From Lytechinus pictus (lineage: Eukaryota > Echinodermata > Echinoidea > Temnopleuroida > Toxopneustidae): a stretch of 64,000 nt of DNA. The translations under genes were made by a program, and so were the position numbers. Numbering within the stretch: the first letter of the stretch is position 1; each line of letters begins with the position of its first letter. The stretch spans positions 34,561,901 to 34,625,900 of the forward strand of contig NC_087249.1 in the NCBI RefSeq assembly GCF_037042905.1, read 5' to 3'. Below, piece after piece: positions 34,214-46,276 of the stretch. The notes beneath the pieces are model-generated. The model made no database searches. It saw nothing but the letters and a program-made list of their open reading frames with translations, and was not told the DNA's origin.

Positions 34214-35698
34214 AAAACGGTTATTAATGTGCAAGGTGAATTAAGTCACGATAAGGCTAACATTGCAAATGAGTTTAATCGTTATTTTACAACTGTGGCC
34301 GACAAGTTAGTTTGTAAATTACCAGTAAATACAACAAAATTTCATGCAGAAAGTGACCAATTTCAAAAGTTTTATGAAGAAAAGGGTATTTCAAAAGGTA
34401 GTTTTCATTTTTCCCCCGTTACAGAAAAATTTGTTTTAGATGAACTAAATAGGTTGAAAATATCAAAAAGTACTGGTTTAGATATGATACCTGCAAGATT
34501 TTTAAAAGATGGGGCAAGAAATTTGTACAAACCTTTGAATTATGTTATTAATTTATCTCTTATGTCTTCTACCTTTCCTGATGATATGAAATTCGCAAAA
34601 GTTACCCCGCTACATAAAAAGAAAGATAAAACTGACGTTAGTAATTATAGGTCAATAAGTGTATTAAGTGTAGTGTCGAAGATTTTGGAAAAATCTGTTC
34701 ATGCTCAAGTGGAGAAATACTTCCAAGAAACCAAGCTAATATATAAATTTCAGTCCGGCTTTCGTAACGGATATTCCACTGAAACTTGTTTAATACATTT
34801 AACAGATTTTATCAGGAATGAAATTTCACATGGGCGCATGGTTGGAATGGTTCTCCTAGACTTACAAAAAGCCTTTGATACTGTAAATCATAGCATACTT
34901 TTAAAGAAATTAGAAGTGATGGGTTTAGACTCTGCATGTGTGACATGGTTTAGATCATATTTATCTAACCGTCATCAGGTAGTTACCATGCAGACGGTTC
35001 TTTCTGATTCACTGCCTATTAAATGCGGAGTCCCTCAAGGAAGCATTTTGGGCCCCATTCTTTTTATGTCTTACATCAATGATATGTGTACTTGTATTAA
35101 CGAATCTAAATTAATTTTATATGCTGATGATAGTGTCTTGCTATATTCAGATACAAATCCCAAGATAATTGATAAAAAACTTAGTGCAGATTTGGCTAAT
35201 TGCATCGAATGGATGTCTGACAACAAGCTTAGTTTACACGTTGGGAAAACGGAAAGCATTTTATTTTGTTCGAAACGAAAGTTAAGATATACACACAATT
35301 TCAAGGTTTCATATAATAATCAGATAATTGAAAGAAAAGATTCAGTAAGATATTTGGGAATTAATTTAACAAGTAACCTATCATGGACGGGTTTGGTAGA
35401 CTCAATCGCCAAAAAGGCAAATTCACGCTTGAAATTTTTGTATAGATATCAAACCTGTTTGAATATGAAGTCTAGACGTATTTTATGCTTTGCTTTAATA
35501 CAATGTTTATTCGACTATGCTAATGCGGCTTGGTACGGTAGTCTGGGTGTTACGGATAAGAAAAAGCTAAGAATAATTCAAAATAAAATTGTGAGATATA
35601 TAAATGTTTTAGGACCAAGAGCACATATCGGATATAATGAACTTGAAAAGGCAGGATTGCTTCATGTAGATCACAGGTCACAACAATTAGTATTACAC
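34214..35698 (+). pseudogene. LINE reverse transcriptase (CR1/L2/jockey-like)
   Basis: About 490 residues of non-LTR RT. Blocks seen: STGLDMIPARFLK, TPLHKKKDKTDVSNYRSIS, FQSGFRNGYSTETCL, LLDLQKAFDTVNHSIL, CGVPQGSILGPILF, LILYADDSVLLYS (catalytic YADD) and the thumb with RYLGINL. All core motifs are intact. A second frameshift near 35699 separates it from the C-terminus. It would copy its own RNA at a nicked target; this copy is inactive because of truncation, two frameshifts and a MITE insertion. Confidence 0.9.
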
Positions 35699-35781
35699 CA
35701 TGCACGTGCATAAAATTTTCTATTCGGATAAATTAGATCATTATATAGCAAATAATTTCACCCGGGTATCAAATATCCATA

Positions 35782-36615
35782 CACTGTAAAAAAAAATTAG
35801 TAGAAATTACTTAATAAAATTGTGGCAAAAAATTGCCTTAATTTTTTCAAGTATTTATGACTTTGGCAGTTTTAAGTAAAATTTACTTATTTTCTTTGCT
35901 TCCATTTTACTCAAGAAAATTAAGTTACAATAACTTAATTCAATTAAGTAAAACAATCAACAAAATATTTGAAAATATCAAATGGGGGAGTGGACTTTCG
36001 TGATTCGAAAGTCCGCTCCCCCATCGTCCCACTTTTGGTGGCATTATTTTCATTTTAGACATGTTTTATCCAAATATTAGACTTTGTGAATTGTCACTTA
36101 CCTGTATATGTATAGGTACTGACATTTATATTTATACGCGATCGTTTCATTCTTACAAATAAAACAGTGAGAATAATTTTCTGCTAAATGACTATTTAAT
36201 ATTGCCTTTTCATTGATTCAAAAAAAGAATACAATAGTTAGCACACCCTTATCCAAAACAATTTCAAACACAAATAGATATGACAGTTATTTAAAAAAAA
36301 AAAACATTTACTTGCTCTAATGAATATTCATGCATTATTTAAATATGGCGTTAATTGAAAAATATAAGTACATTCAACATGATTTTATAAGTAACAATCA
36401 TCTTTGCCTAATTGAGTTAGATTTACTCAATCAAAGCAAGCTATCAATACGTGAATTTTCTTAAATGTATATTGAACCCAAATAAATCAAGTAAATCAAG
36501 TAAATTAAAAGACAAGTTGAAACTACTTAAAAACAACGAAAAATAATTACAAATGGTAAATTCTACTTAAATACATTAAGTGTTAACTACTGATTCAAAG
36601 ATTTTTTTTACAGTG
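35782..36615. mobile_element. TA-flanked MITE inside the LINE (834 bp)
   Basis: It starts CACTGTAAAAAAAAATTAG and ends with the complement TTTTTTTTACAGTG, flanked by TA on both sides (35780-35781, 36616-36617). Removing it and one TA restores the LINE reading frame across the junction, which proves the insertion. The interior is AT-rich with many ACTTAATT/AAGTAA words and a strong central hairpin at 35983-36023. Tc1/mariner-type by its TA site; no transposase. Confidence 0.88.
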
Positions 36616-36617
36616 TA

Positions 36618-36820
36618 GGTACGATACTCGAAATAGTAATTTTAACTTCGTATTACCAAAACGTGAAGGACATATTGGAAACACTTTTTATTTTAATGGC
36701 ATCCAATCTTGGAATGCTCTTCCTGATAAAATAAAAGCCGTTAAATTTTTTTGTCAATTTAAGAGTGCATTAAAAAATCACCTAAAACTGGAATCTGCCC
36801 GAGAACAGCATTACCAGTAA
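36618..36820 (+). pseudogene. LINE C-terminal segment after the MITE
   Basis: Continues the LINE frame: YDTRNSNFNFVLPK, then GHIGNTFYFNGIQSWNALP, typical of the end of CR1/L2-like ORF2, with TAA at 36818-36820. Confidence 0.85.
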
Positions 36821-37150
36821 AATAACACATTTTGTACAGTTGGTTTCTAGTATTGTAGATAATGTATACATTAGGGTATGTTAAAATATAATCTTGTTTC
36901 ACATATTAGGAAGATTATTGTTTGCTTCAGATGTTTGCAAATTATATGACTGATGGATATGTTTGTATGTATTTTTTCCCCCCAATATTCCAGTACTTGT
37001 CGTAGTTTATATTTATTGTTATACTAACTATAGGACCCCATTGGAAATAAGCCTTTCGGCTTTCATGGGCTAACCTGTCAAGGTATTTCCTCAATTTCAT
37101 TGTAATCTCCAGTGATATTCTTGACGAATAAAATCAATCAATCAATCAAT
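36821..37150 (+). mobile_element. LINE 3' UTR with (AATC)n tail
   Basis: About 310 bp of 3' UTR ending in AATAAAATCAATCAATCAAT at about 37126-37150. A short tandem-repeat tail instead of poly(A) is usual for CR1/L2-group LINEs. Confidence 0.75.
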
Positions 37151-37559
37151 ATACTAGTATAGTAGTATAGCTATACGCACTGGCGCGTACCGGTATCGAT
37201 CTACCAAAAAAAGAGGACTTAACCATCACAGTCGAGGGTGAAAAGGACGGACATCGTCATCGAGGTTATTTCAAATGAGTGCTTTTTATGAGAGACACAG
37301 AAGCAGAAAGAAAGGTGAAAAGATACAGACAAGTCCTGAGTCTGAGAGGTATGCACAGATTCAATGTAATTCCTTTTTATTTAGCTCTATATTCAAAGAA
37401 GATTACTTACAGTTACTCATATCATCGCTCAGATAGTTGACTCCGTGTAGTCCCACATGCTATCTTTTCCTGTTAGTGTTTGTGTTTCCTGTTAGTATTT
37501 CCTGTTAGTGTTCTCGGTCTTTTGATGCAGCACTCGGCACCAGTCCTACGTTAGCTTCT

Positions 37560-38455
37560 CAATCTGAAACCAAGATTACTTTAAAAAGACTCAAGGTTAA
37601 GTGGCAAAGCGTCAGTCAAGACTCCATCAGGACATCCTACACAATTCCCATGGAAAAGGATGCACTCATGCAGCCAAGCTCTTTCGTAACATCCGTGTCT
37701 TGAATGATATCCATCCTCAAGATGCTGAAAACCTGCTCCTTTCTCTTGCTGAATCCATGATTTTACATTCAATGGAATTACCACACTCCTTTCCATCTGG
37801 GGAAAGAAAAGGCAAACCTGAGTGGAATGCTGCTGTCAACACAGCTTACAATATCGCAAAGGAGGCTAGAAAATCTTGGCTACTATCTTGCCAAGATGAT
37901 AAAGTCTGCACCAGGAATGATCATATGGCCGCCAAAAAGTCATTCAGGAGAAGCCTTCGGCAATCCAGAGCTCAACAGAGAAATGACATCATCTCTGAAA
38001 TCGAGTCTGCATCTTCTTCTTCTAACAGTAAACTATTCTACCACATTGTGAAGAGAAACCGTGATTCAGAAACAGGCCAGACTGGTGTGAGCAAACTTTC
38101 TCATGATGGTCATACATATGATTATGAAGGTGAAGACATGCTTCTTGGATGGCAGCTATATTTCTCGTCCTTGTCATAATCTGCTAATGATGTGACTGAT
38201 ACCCTACATGTACCTGATGAACCTATATCAAATGTTTCTGAGGAATGCAGTACTGATATAGATCCCTTCTGCCACTATGGATCAAATGGTGAATCTTCTG
38301 GCGGTATCCACCTTACCTCGTTAGACATCGATGTAGCCATCAAACTTCTCAAATCGGGTAAAGCGGCAGGCATAGACAACATCTCCGCTGAGCATATACA
38401 GAATCTTGGGGATACGGCTCGCCGACTCCTACTTGCCTTATTCAATTCCTTCTTA
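37560..38455 (+). pseudogene. Second LINE fragment, linker to early RT
   Basis: Frame pieces give a LINE linker (QSETKITLKRLKVKWQSVSQ, ...AQQRNDIISEIES, KLFYHIVKRNRDS) followed by the first RT block, KLLKSGKAAGIDNISAEHIQ. A stop at about 38177 and frameshifts break it. It ends abruptly near 38455 without palm or catalytic motif, so the 3' half is missing, which is unusual since LINEs normally lose the 5' end. The family differs from the LINE at 33700. Confidence 0.8.
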
Positions 38456-39095
38456 ATAGTAGATAATCTCCAAAATCAAATATTGGACCGCTGATAATTG
38501 GTATATAATGTTTTTTATGCATGGATATGAGAATTTAAATGACTATCTCTTGCAAAAAAAATCCTCTTAAATCGCAATCATGGCCATATGCAACGGGGAC
38601 AGTCACCCCCTCCCTTTTGAAAACCTGGTAAAGTTTTACTAAAATTTTTAATAAAATTCAATAAAAACGCACAAAATCCTTTAATATTGCTTTCGAAAAT
38701 GCAAAAGCTTGCTAGATTCGCTCCCTTGCATTCAAGTAGTTTTTTACGAAAAATTGTAACAGTGTCTTGCCACCGGGATTAATTTCTGCATATATTTGTG
38801 ATCGCATTGAATGCAATTAACCAATGGAACTCCTACTCATTGCAAAATGTTATCAATACTATAAAAATATTTATATATATCTAAAATATTAATTAAATAT
38901 ATGCAGGCCTGTAGCCCTAGGATTTAAATGAGGTTCGAGCAGCACACTACAAATGTTAGTCACCCCCTTTATTTTTTTGTTATTTTTTTTTTACTCTAAG
39001 CTCGACCTTGGGCAAAATATGTCCCTACCACCCCCTTCTCTTCATGATTTTTTTTAGAAGTTCGGCCTTGGGCAAAAAGGTTTCACCCACCCCCC
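38456..39095. other. Non-coding AT-rich DNA
   Basis: No gene is seen. From 38940 the sequence passes into C-run-containing repeat that leads into the 161-bp duplication. Confidence 0.4.
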
Positions 39096-39099
39096 CATT

Positions 39100-39420
39100 G
39101 CAATTTTTTTTTTATTCTCGAGCTGGGACAAAATCCTTTGTAATATTTTTTGGGGTCCTTCCGCAAAATTTCAGGGGGTTCAATTTCACCCACAGGACGT
39201 ACCCCATTTTCCTTTGAAAGTTAAACATTTCAAACTCCCCCAAAGTCCACCCCCCTTCCTTGCAATTTTTTTTTATTCTCGAGCTGGGACAAAATCCTTC
39301 TTTGTAATATTTTGGGGGGTCCTTCCGCAAAATTTCAGGGGGTTCAATTTCACCCACAGGACGTACTAGTACCCCATTTTCCTTTGAAAATTAAACATTT
39401 CAAAATCCCCCCAAAGTCTA
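39100..39420. repeat. Tandem duplication, 161-bp unit x 2
   Basis: ATTCTCGAGCTGGGACAAAA starts at 39114 and again at 39275. The copies share the CCTTCCGCAAAATTTCAGGG and CACCCACAGGACGTAC stretches with few differences. A more diverged part-unit may precede at about 39000. Confidence 0.85.
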
Positions 39421-40190
39421 CATAAGCTACCGGGAATAAATTCAAATAATTGATCTCTTTTTTTTCTTCCATGGAATAAAATTCATGAAGCTGTTTTAGG
39501 GGGAATTGAAAAGAGTGAGCATTTAAAAACTTATAATAAATTAATTTTAAAAGTACACACTTGAATCAAATTTACTTATCAGCTAAGAATATGAAATCAC
39601 TTTTACTCGGTCACCATCTGTATTTTACCAACGTTGATACCCCCCCAAGGAAATTATTGATGATTCATATTACCTTTCATCACTTCAGCCTCTCAATAAT
39701 GGGTAATGTTCAGACGTTCCTCCTGATTTATTTTCAGTTATGCCTTGGAGTTGAATTGACGTTTGTTAATAACTTTCGTTATGACGGAGATAGTGATTTT
39801 CCTTTTTTGGTTATTTTTACTCTCTCTCTCTTTTAATTTTGATGGACATTATAATAGGCTTTCGTGAATATCTACTTTTTATTTTATCATTTTACTTCAA
39901 GTTTTTAACAAACATGACGCTCTGAATCGAACACAACGTTTGGATTCTGCGCAATGGATATATATGCAAATTAATTGTTGAACTTGGCTTTAAAACTTTG
40001 ACAACTTTGGCCGGCCGGCTGGCTGCTAATTTACTTTAATGTAGGCTTCATATTTTAAAAGAGCGACATTCTACACTGCCAATGTAAGTAGATAATTGAG
40101 AATATTCTTCATACTAGCAACTAAAATGAAATTCTATGATATTGTAAGGAAATTTGCCAATTGATTAGATTACCGAACCCGGGACTATAA
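39421..40190. other. Non-coding DNA
   Basis: Nothing recognised; AT-rich with no supported exon. Confidence 0.35.
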
Positions 40191-40498
40191 ACCCTAATTT
40201 GGCAGTGATCGTCTACGTTCGACAAGCTGAGTCGGTGGCATCCCGAAGTTCCGGGCGGCCAGCTCGTTCGCTAGCGGTGTGTTAAAATTCATAACATGGA
40301 TTGCAATGGATGGGACTGAACTCGGACGAGTGACAATGAGCAGACGATCGTGATTTGCCCAAAGTTTGAAGTTTAATTTTACCCAATCTTGTCGTTTGGA
40401 AATTTCAGACAGCATTTCATATTTATAAAATATTCATATTGTTTGAGCTGATTATACATGTAATCCTAGAAAATGTTGATTTTAACCATAAAATGGAC

Positions 40499-40957
40499 TT
40501 ACTCAGTGGCACGACCTGTTGCCATGGCACTGAGCGATCCAAATGTGATGTTTTCGGCTGCGATGTCATTGTCGTCGTCGAATGGGTTCCTATATTGCTC
40601 AAAATCCAGTGGGCAGAGCTCCTTCACAACCATGCTAAAATGACTGGGCTCAGGTGGAGGTGGATCTCCGCCAGTCTTCTTTGCATTGAGCCTCATCCTC
40701 TTCCACTGGTCTTTTATTTGATGCGTGCTCCATTTATTACCATATTTTGAGTGGAACTTATTGGCTAACTCATCCCATGCAGCTGTTTTTTTCAAATCAC
40801 TATGATAATCAGTCTTCCTACATAGAAGAACTTCCCTTCGCTCTGTGATTCGTTGGAGGAGGAGGTTTCTTTCGGCGTTTTGCCAGTTTCCCTTTGCTCT
40901 CTCCCTTCCAGCTACAACACACCTAGCCTCCTCCATTTTGGATGTAGCAGACAGCAT
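40499..40957 (-). CDS. Myb/SANT-like DNA-binding domain protein (zeste/MSANTD type)
   Basis: A 152-codon ORF from ATG at 40957. Residues about 28-95 fit a Myb/SANT-like trihelix domain: RNLLLQRITERREVLL, then the K-TAAWDELANKF helix, then STHQIKDQWKRMRLNAKKT with the Trp/Arg spacing of zeste and MSANTD proteins. Such proteins bind DNA, and in animals many derive from the accessory gene of PIF/Harbinger transposons. After the domain comes PPPPEPSHFS and an acidic stretch (DDDND). A strong donor GTAAGT lies at 40502-40497 (minus), five bases before the stop, so this may be the first coding exon of a spliced gene, ending at 40503. No Harbinger nuclease is seen. Whether it is a host gene or a transposon gene is open. 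Confidence 0.7.
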   Translation of the reverse strand: MLSATSKMEEARCVVAGRERAKGNWQNAERNLLLQRITERREVLLCRKTDYHSDLKKTAAWDELANKFHSKYGNKWSTHQIKDQWKRMRLNAKKTGGDPPPPEPSHFSMVVKELCPLDFEQYRNPFDDDNDIAAENITFGSLSAMATGRATE

Positions 40958-40983
40958 CTGATCCTCAGTAGGAAAAAACCCAT

Positions 40984-41038
40984 GGTTTAAACCATGGTTT
41001 AAACCAAATTTAGACTGTGGTTTAAACCATGGTTTAAA
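40984..41038. repeat. GGTTTAAACC palindrome cluster (left part)
   Basis: Copies at 40984, 40996, 41019 and a partial at 41031. Two more lie across the hAT insertion at 42719 and 42736. Confidence 0.75.
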
Positions 41039-41039
41039 G

Positions 41040-42683
41040 CAGGGACTCAGTTTAATAATTATGAGGGGAGCAATAAAAAGCTCTCCTAGAACTTTTAAGG
41101 AGAGCGGTAGAGGAGCACTGCAAAAAGCTCTTCTTTAACATACAAGGGGAGCGTTTTGTCCCATTAACAAAACGGATGGAGGAAATATATGAACCAAGTT
41201 ACAATCAACAACCAAAGGAAGGAAACAATCGAATATATGCAATATTTATGCTGTACCTCATTGAACATGTTATTGTAATTCTTGAAATATAATTGTTTTA
41301 CAATGTATTGTAATGAGATTGTGTGTTATAAAACCTGTTTGAGTGAGGTTTTGACTTTGGCTAAAGGTTAAGTCACTGACAATTTTTTTTTTTTCGGGGG
41401 CTCCATTTTAAATTTTTTGTCAAATTTCGGGGGCTACTTTTTGCATTTTGGGGGCTATTTTCAAATGCTCTTTTTGTATTTTGAGGAATACCTGTTCACT
41501 TATTAATGGATTATGTTACTTTTTGTTTAATATTGTATGATTTTTAAAGTTATTTTTTCATGCTTAGAATCTTGGATGTGGGTGTGTGTGTGTGACTGTG
41601 AGTTGGACTTGGATATAAATGAATTCAATATCTAATTTCTACTCCGTCTATTCCAGTACAATACCCTGTACTCGGCCATGTACATGTAATAAAGGCCCAC
41701 ATAACCTCGTTCGTAGGATGAGTGACATACCCTAACTTTTCCTGAAGTTCTTTCAAAACGCAGATCTCCATGAAAATTGCATTTCTCTCTGGGGGAGTCT
41801 AAATTCGGTGAGAATGTATTCATTAAGAACTTAAATATACATGACAATGAAGAAATCATCAAACTTTATTGGCAGTTTTGAATAATATACCTGAAATATA
41901 AACTCTGTCTGAAACAGAAAATCACCATCATTGAGGCCTTTACTGAGCGAATTGTCCCCCAGAGCTCTGGCAGAGAGACAGAGCTCTGACTGGCTAGCTA
42001 GAACAAACGCCAATGCGTGCGCGAGCCTGCCGCCGGCCTTGTAAAATAGATGGAGCTTTGTTTGATGATTTATTGTCTGATATTTACCTCATCCCCTAGA
42101 AAAAGAAAACAAATGATTTTTTAATTATAATTCATCAATAAGGTAACTTATTTTGGATGTTAATAGGCCGTTTTGAAAAGCAAAGCCGAATGACAACTCA
42201 CCAATGCTAGGTTACTAGACTCTGGTATTTATTTCCTCTTTTATCACAGAATTGTGATATCTGTAGGGGAAACATGTGCATTCGAAATTGCACATGGTGG
42301 TAGTCATAATGGACCCCTTTACATGCAACTGTTTCCCGACCATTGCGTTGATTTTTTTTCCATACCTGGTACCATGTGTATGGAAATACGTGGTACAGAA
42401 AAAAAGACGCAAAATTTGAAACTGCGCTCCTCGCTATTTTCAAGGCTTATTCATGATTTTGAGTGTGGATTTTGGATGATTCTTAAATGGCAAGCGGAGC
42501 TCAAGCATATGGCGCTAGTGGGCCATTGAGTTGTTATCACTCGGCAGTAATTCCGGGGGCGACATTCAGATTTCCGCGCAGCTCAGCGATCGCGAGGCGC
42601 GCTATTAATCGCGCTACCTAAAATGGATTAAGGCGCGCATGTAGCGCGCGATCGCTCTCGCGCGCCTTAAAATTGAGTCCCTG
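41040..42683. mobile_element. Non-autonomous hAT-like element (1644 bp)
   Basis: Terminal inverted repeats CAGGGACTCAGTTTAA (left) and the complement of CAGGGACTCAATTTTA (right). A perfect 8-bp duplication GTTTAAAG flanks it (41032-41039 and 42684-42691). The right arm holds GC-rich palindromes such as GCGCGCGATCGC near 42640. No transposase ORF is found. Confidence 0.88.
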
Positions 42684-43038
42684 GTTTAAAGAAACCATCG
42701 TTTGTGAATCAGAGAGGGGGTTTAAACCCCCCCTGGGTTTAAACCATGACAGACGGACGGACACCGAGCGTGGTACCATAATACGTCCCGTAGGACGGAC
42801 GTTTAAAAACTAGATACAATAATTACATGTAAAAATATAGTCATCTATTGTTATTTTCATATAAATCTTTTCTGAACCTTTGAAATACACTGTATACCAT
42901 ATGAAATTTATTTCAATGATCAGGATAAATGTAATCATTAACCATACAATGTTGGAAAATGCTATATATAGACCACTTAAGCTCAACCAACTCTTATCCA
43001 CAATGTTGAATACATGCAAATACTTGGGTTTATCTTAA

Positions 43039-43641
43039 AGGACAAGTCCACCCCAACAAAAACTTTATTTGAATAAAAAGAGAAAAATTCAACGAGCATA
43101 ACACTGAAAAATTCATCAAAATCGAATGTAAAATAAGAAAGTTATGACATTTTAAAGTTTCGCTTCATTTCACAAAACAGTTATATGCACATCTCTGTCA
43201 GTATGCAAATGAGGGAACTGATGATATCACTCACTCACTATTTCTTTTGTATTTTATTATATAAAATATGAAATATTTTGATTTTCTCGTCATTGTCATG
43301 TGAAATGAAGTTTCATTCCTCCCTGAACACGTGGAATTCCATTATTTTAACAATTTGTGGTTCAGGCAAGGAGGTCCTAATCGTCAAATTCCTAAAAATT
43401 GAAATATTGTATAATTCAAACAATAAAAAACAAAAGAAATAGTGAGTGAGTGACATCATCGACTCTCTCATTTAGATGTAACTGGCTCGTTCATATAACT
43501 ATTTTGTTAAAAATAAGCGAAACTTTGAAATGTCAAAACTTTCTTATTTTACATCCGATTTTGATGAAATTTTCAGCATTGTGCTTGTCTGGTTTTTCTC
43601 TATTGATTCAAATCAACATTTTTCTGAGGTGGACTTGACCT
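43039..43641. mobile_element. TTAA-flanked foldback MITE, copy 1
   Basis: TTAA at 43035-43038 and 43642-43645. Ends AGGACAAGTCCACCCC and GGTGGACTTGACCT are the tips of inverted repeats of about 200 bp that include AAAATAAGAAAGTT and its complement. TTAA sites suggest a Kolobok or piggyBac-type mobiliser. Non-coding. Confidence 0.85.
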
Positions 43642-43987
43642 TTAAAGGGGAAGTCCACCCCAACAAAAGTGTGGTTTGAGTAAAAGGAGATAACTCAAGC
43701 ATAGCGTTGAATATTTTAAATTAGAATATTGCAATTGTTTTGTTAAATTTCACAAAACATAACATGCATGCCCTGTTCTGAGTACAAATGACGGACCGAT
43801 GACATCACCCACTCACATGGAATTGCCATTGTTGAAACCTTACCTATTGTGATTCAATGTATAGTTTCCTTAAATATTTTTATATCTGCAAAAATTGACA
43901 TTGTATAATAATACAAAAGAAATAGTGAGTGTGTGACACCAAAGACATTCCTTTGCATATCACTGTGATGTGCATCTTTTTACAGTG

Positions 43988-46276
43988 CAGGGTGCTACAT
44001 AACTTTTTTTGAAGCACTTGCCCAGTCGGGCAAGTAAATTTTCAAATAGTTGGAGAATACTTGCCCGAATATAGATTTCACTTGCCCGAAAAAATCCTTC
44101 AAAACAAAGTTTTGTTGCTTCAAAACAAGTTATAGCCTTATAGTTTTACATACCATACCATTGACGGCATCAAAAATACATTTTTCAACATGACTACTGA
44201 TGTACCTTGTAGTTGTATTTCTTTTTTTAAAATGATTTTTATCTTGAACATCATGACAAAATATATGGTAAATATGCTCTTTAATTAATTTCCTAATCTC
44301 ATATATTTTCCATATATTTTGGAGGGGACTAGGACACACAATAAAAAACGGGGAAAACACTAAAAATAACCAGAGAAAAAAAAATAAGAGGGGGAGAGAA
44401 TTAAAGAAAAAAAAGTAAGAAGACAGAAAGGACGAAGAAATAAAGGAAGAAAGAAAAAAAAAAGAAATAAAGAAAGAGAGAGAATGGCTGCGGGGGAGAG
44501 AAAGATGGAAAGAAAGAAAGGAAGAAAGAAGGGAAAGGAGGATGGAAAGAAAAAAAAATAGAAAAAAAATGAGAGGAAGAGAAAGGAAGGAAAGAAAGGA
44601 ATGAATAAAAGGAAAAAAAGAAAGAAAAAAGGTAAACAGAAAGGAAGGAAACGAGAGAAAGGAAAGAAGGAAGAAAGAAAATGTATAGGATAGATGGAAG
44701 GAAGGAAAAAAAGAAAAGATAGATACAACGAAAAAAAGAAAGAAATGAAGGAAGGAATGAAGGAAAGAGATGAAGGAAGGCAGAAAGAAAAAATAAGGAA
44801 GAAAAGAAAGGATGGATGAAAAAAAAAAGAAAGATCAAAAGAACCAAAGACAAAAAAAAAAAAAAGAAGGAAGAAAGCAAAGAAAAAATATATAAAAAAA
44901 AACTGAGGGGAAGAGAAAGGAAGGAAAGAAAGGAACGAATAAATAAAGAAAAAGAAAGAAAAAAGGTAAAAAGAAAGAAAGGAAGAAAGAAAAGAGAAAA
45001 AGAAAAGGTAAAGGATTGATGGAAGGAAGGAAAAGAGAAAGGAAAGAAGGAAGAAAGAAAAGGTATAAGGATAGATGGAAGGAAGGAAAAAAAAGATAGA
45101 ATGAAAGACAGAAAGAAATGAAGGAAGGAATGAAGGAAAGAGATGAATTAAGGAAGACAGAAAGAAAAAATAAGGAAGAAAAGAAAGGATGGATGGAAAA
45201 AAGAAAGATCAAAAGAACGAAAGACAGAAATAAAGGAAGGAAGGAGAAAGAAAGAATGAAAGACAAAAAGAAAGTAAGGAAGAAAAAAAGACAGGAAGAA
45301 AAGTTAAAGAATGGATGGAAGGAAGGAAGACAGTAAGAAAGAATGAAAGGAAGGGGAAAGTGAAGGAAGGATTAAAGAAATAGGTCAACAAAGGTTGGAT
45401 GGAAGGAAGGAAGAAAGAAAAAAAGATAGAAAGAAAAGAATGACAAAAAGAAAGTCAGCTATAGTATAGTAACAGAAAAAATGAACAAAAGAAGGAAGAA
45501 AATTTAAAGAAATCAAGAGAGATTCAAAAGAAGGAAAGATAGGCAGAAAGAAAGAAAATAGAGAGGAAGAAAGCTCATATCCAGTCATAAATAAAGAAGA
45601 AAATTTTATAAATTTCCTTGGCTAAAAAATAGTTACGAAAGAAACCACGTTTATCAACATACACACAAATGCATATGTGGGACTGTCAAACAATGTATTT
45701 CAGTGTGTGCGATACAGACGATCATTCGAAACCCGATCTTTTGAAGCATAACAGAAGTGAAAATTTCTCCTTTTACCGCTTACAAATGACAGAGCTACCA
45801 CCAATTTTTAGGAAATATGGACACTACAAGAATTTTCATTGGTAAGAAATGTGAATTTTGACAGTTCTGTGGGAGATTTCTTCCAGAGCAAACTTCGTTC
45901 TTGCAGCACCGTACTCCGTATAAACTTTACGACATGCATCGGCTGCGTGGACTAGGCGCTAGCTAGCTACTAGGTATGCTAGACTGCCATTGATTCTGTG
46001 TGTGTGTGTACGTCTCTGAGCTGTGTGTTTATTGCAGAATATGGCGCAAATTTTGCAATTCGAAAGAAGAAATTAATGATATTGCTTTTTTTGTCTCTCT
46101 TTCTTTTCTATATTTTGATGGTGAAATATGGGGAATCTTTCTAAAATATAATTTCCATAGGAGAATTTTGCTTGCCCGATTCGGGCAAGCAGTTTTTGTC
46201 TTTGCTTCAAAACACTTGCCCGACTCTAACTTTTACTTGCCCCGGGCAATCGGGCAAGCGCTTATGTCGCACCCTG
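43988..46276. mobile_element. CAGGGTGC-ended element containing a purine tract
   Basis: Inverted ends CAGGGTGCTACATAA and the complement of CAGGGTGCGACATAA. Flanked by CAGTG on each side (43983-43987, 46277-46281), a 5-bp duplication. Both arms hold repeats of CTTGCCCG and CGGGCAAG, several paired as short hairpins. The centre is mostly the purine tract. Confidence 0.78.
44380..45590 (+). repeat. Polypurine (GAAA/GGAA) tract of about 1.2 kb
   Basis: The plus strand is almost entirely A and G, in GAAAG, GGAAGGAA and AAAAAG words with rare pyrimidines. ORFs in both directions (poly-Lys/Glu or poly-Phe/Ser) are low-complexity by-products. Confidence 0.9.

Noticed and set aside
40194-40415. 73-codon minus-strand ORF beside the Myb/SANT ORF
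   Set aside because: It could be a further exon, but no acceptor or domain supports it; its similar MLS start looks like chance.
44360-45590. Many Lys/Glu-rich and Phe/Ser-rich ORFs on both strands
   Set aside because: They come from the purine tract; stops are absent because of base composition, not coding.
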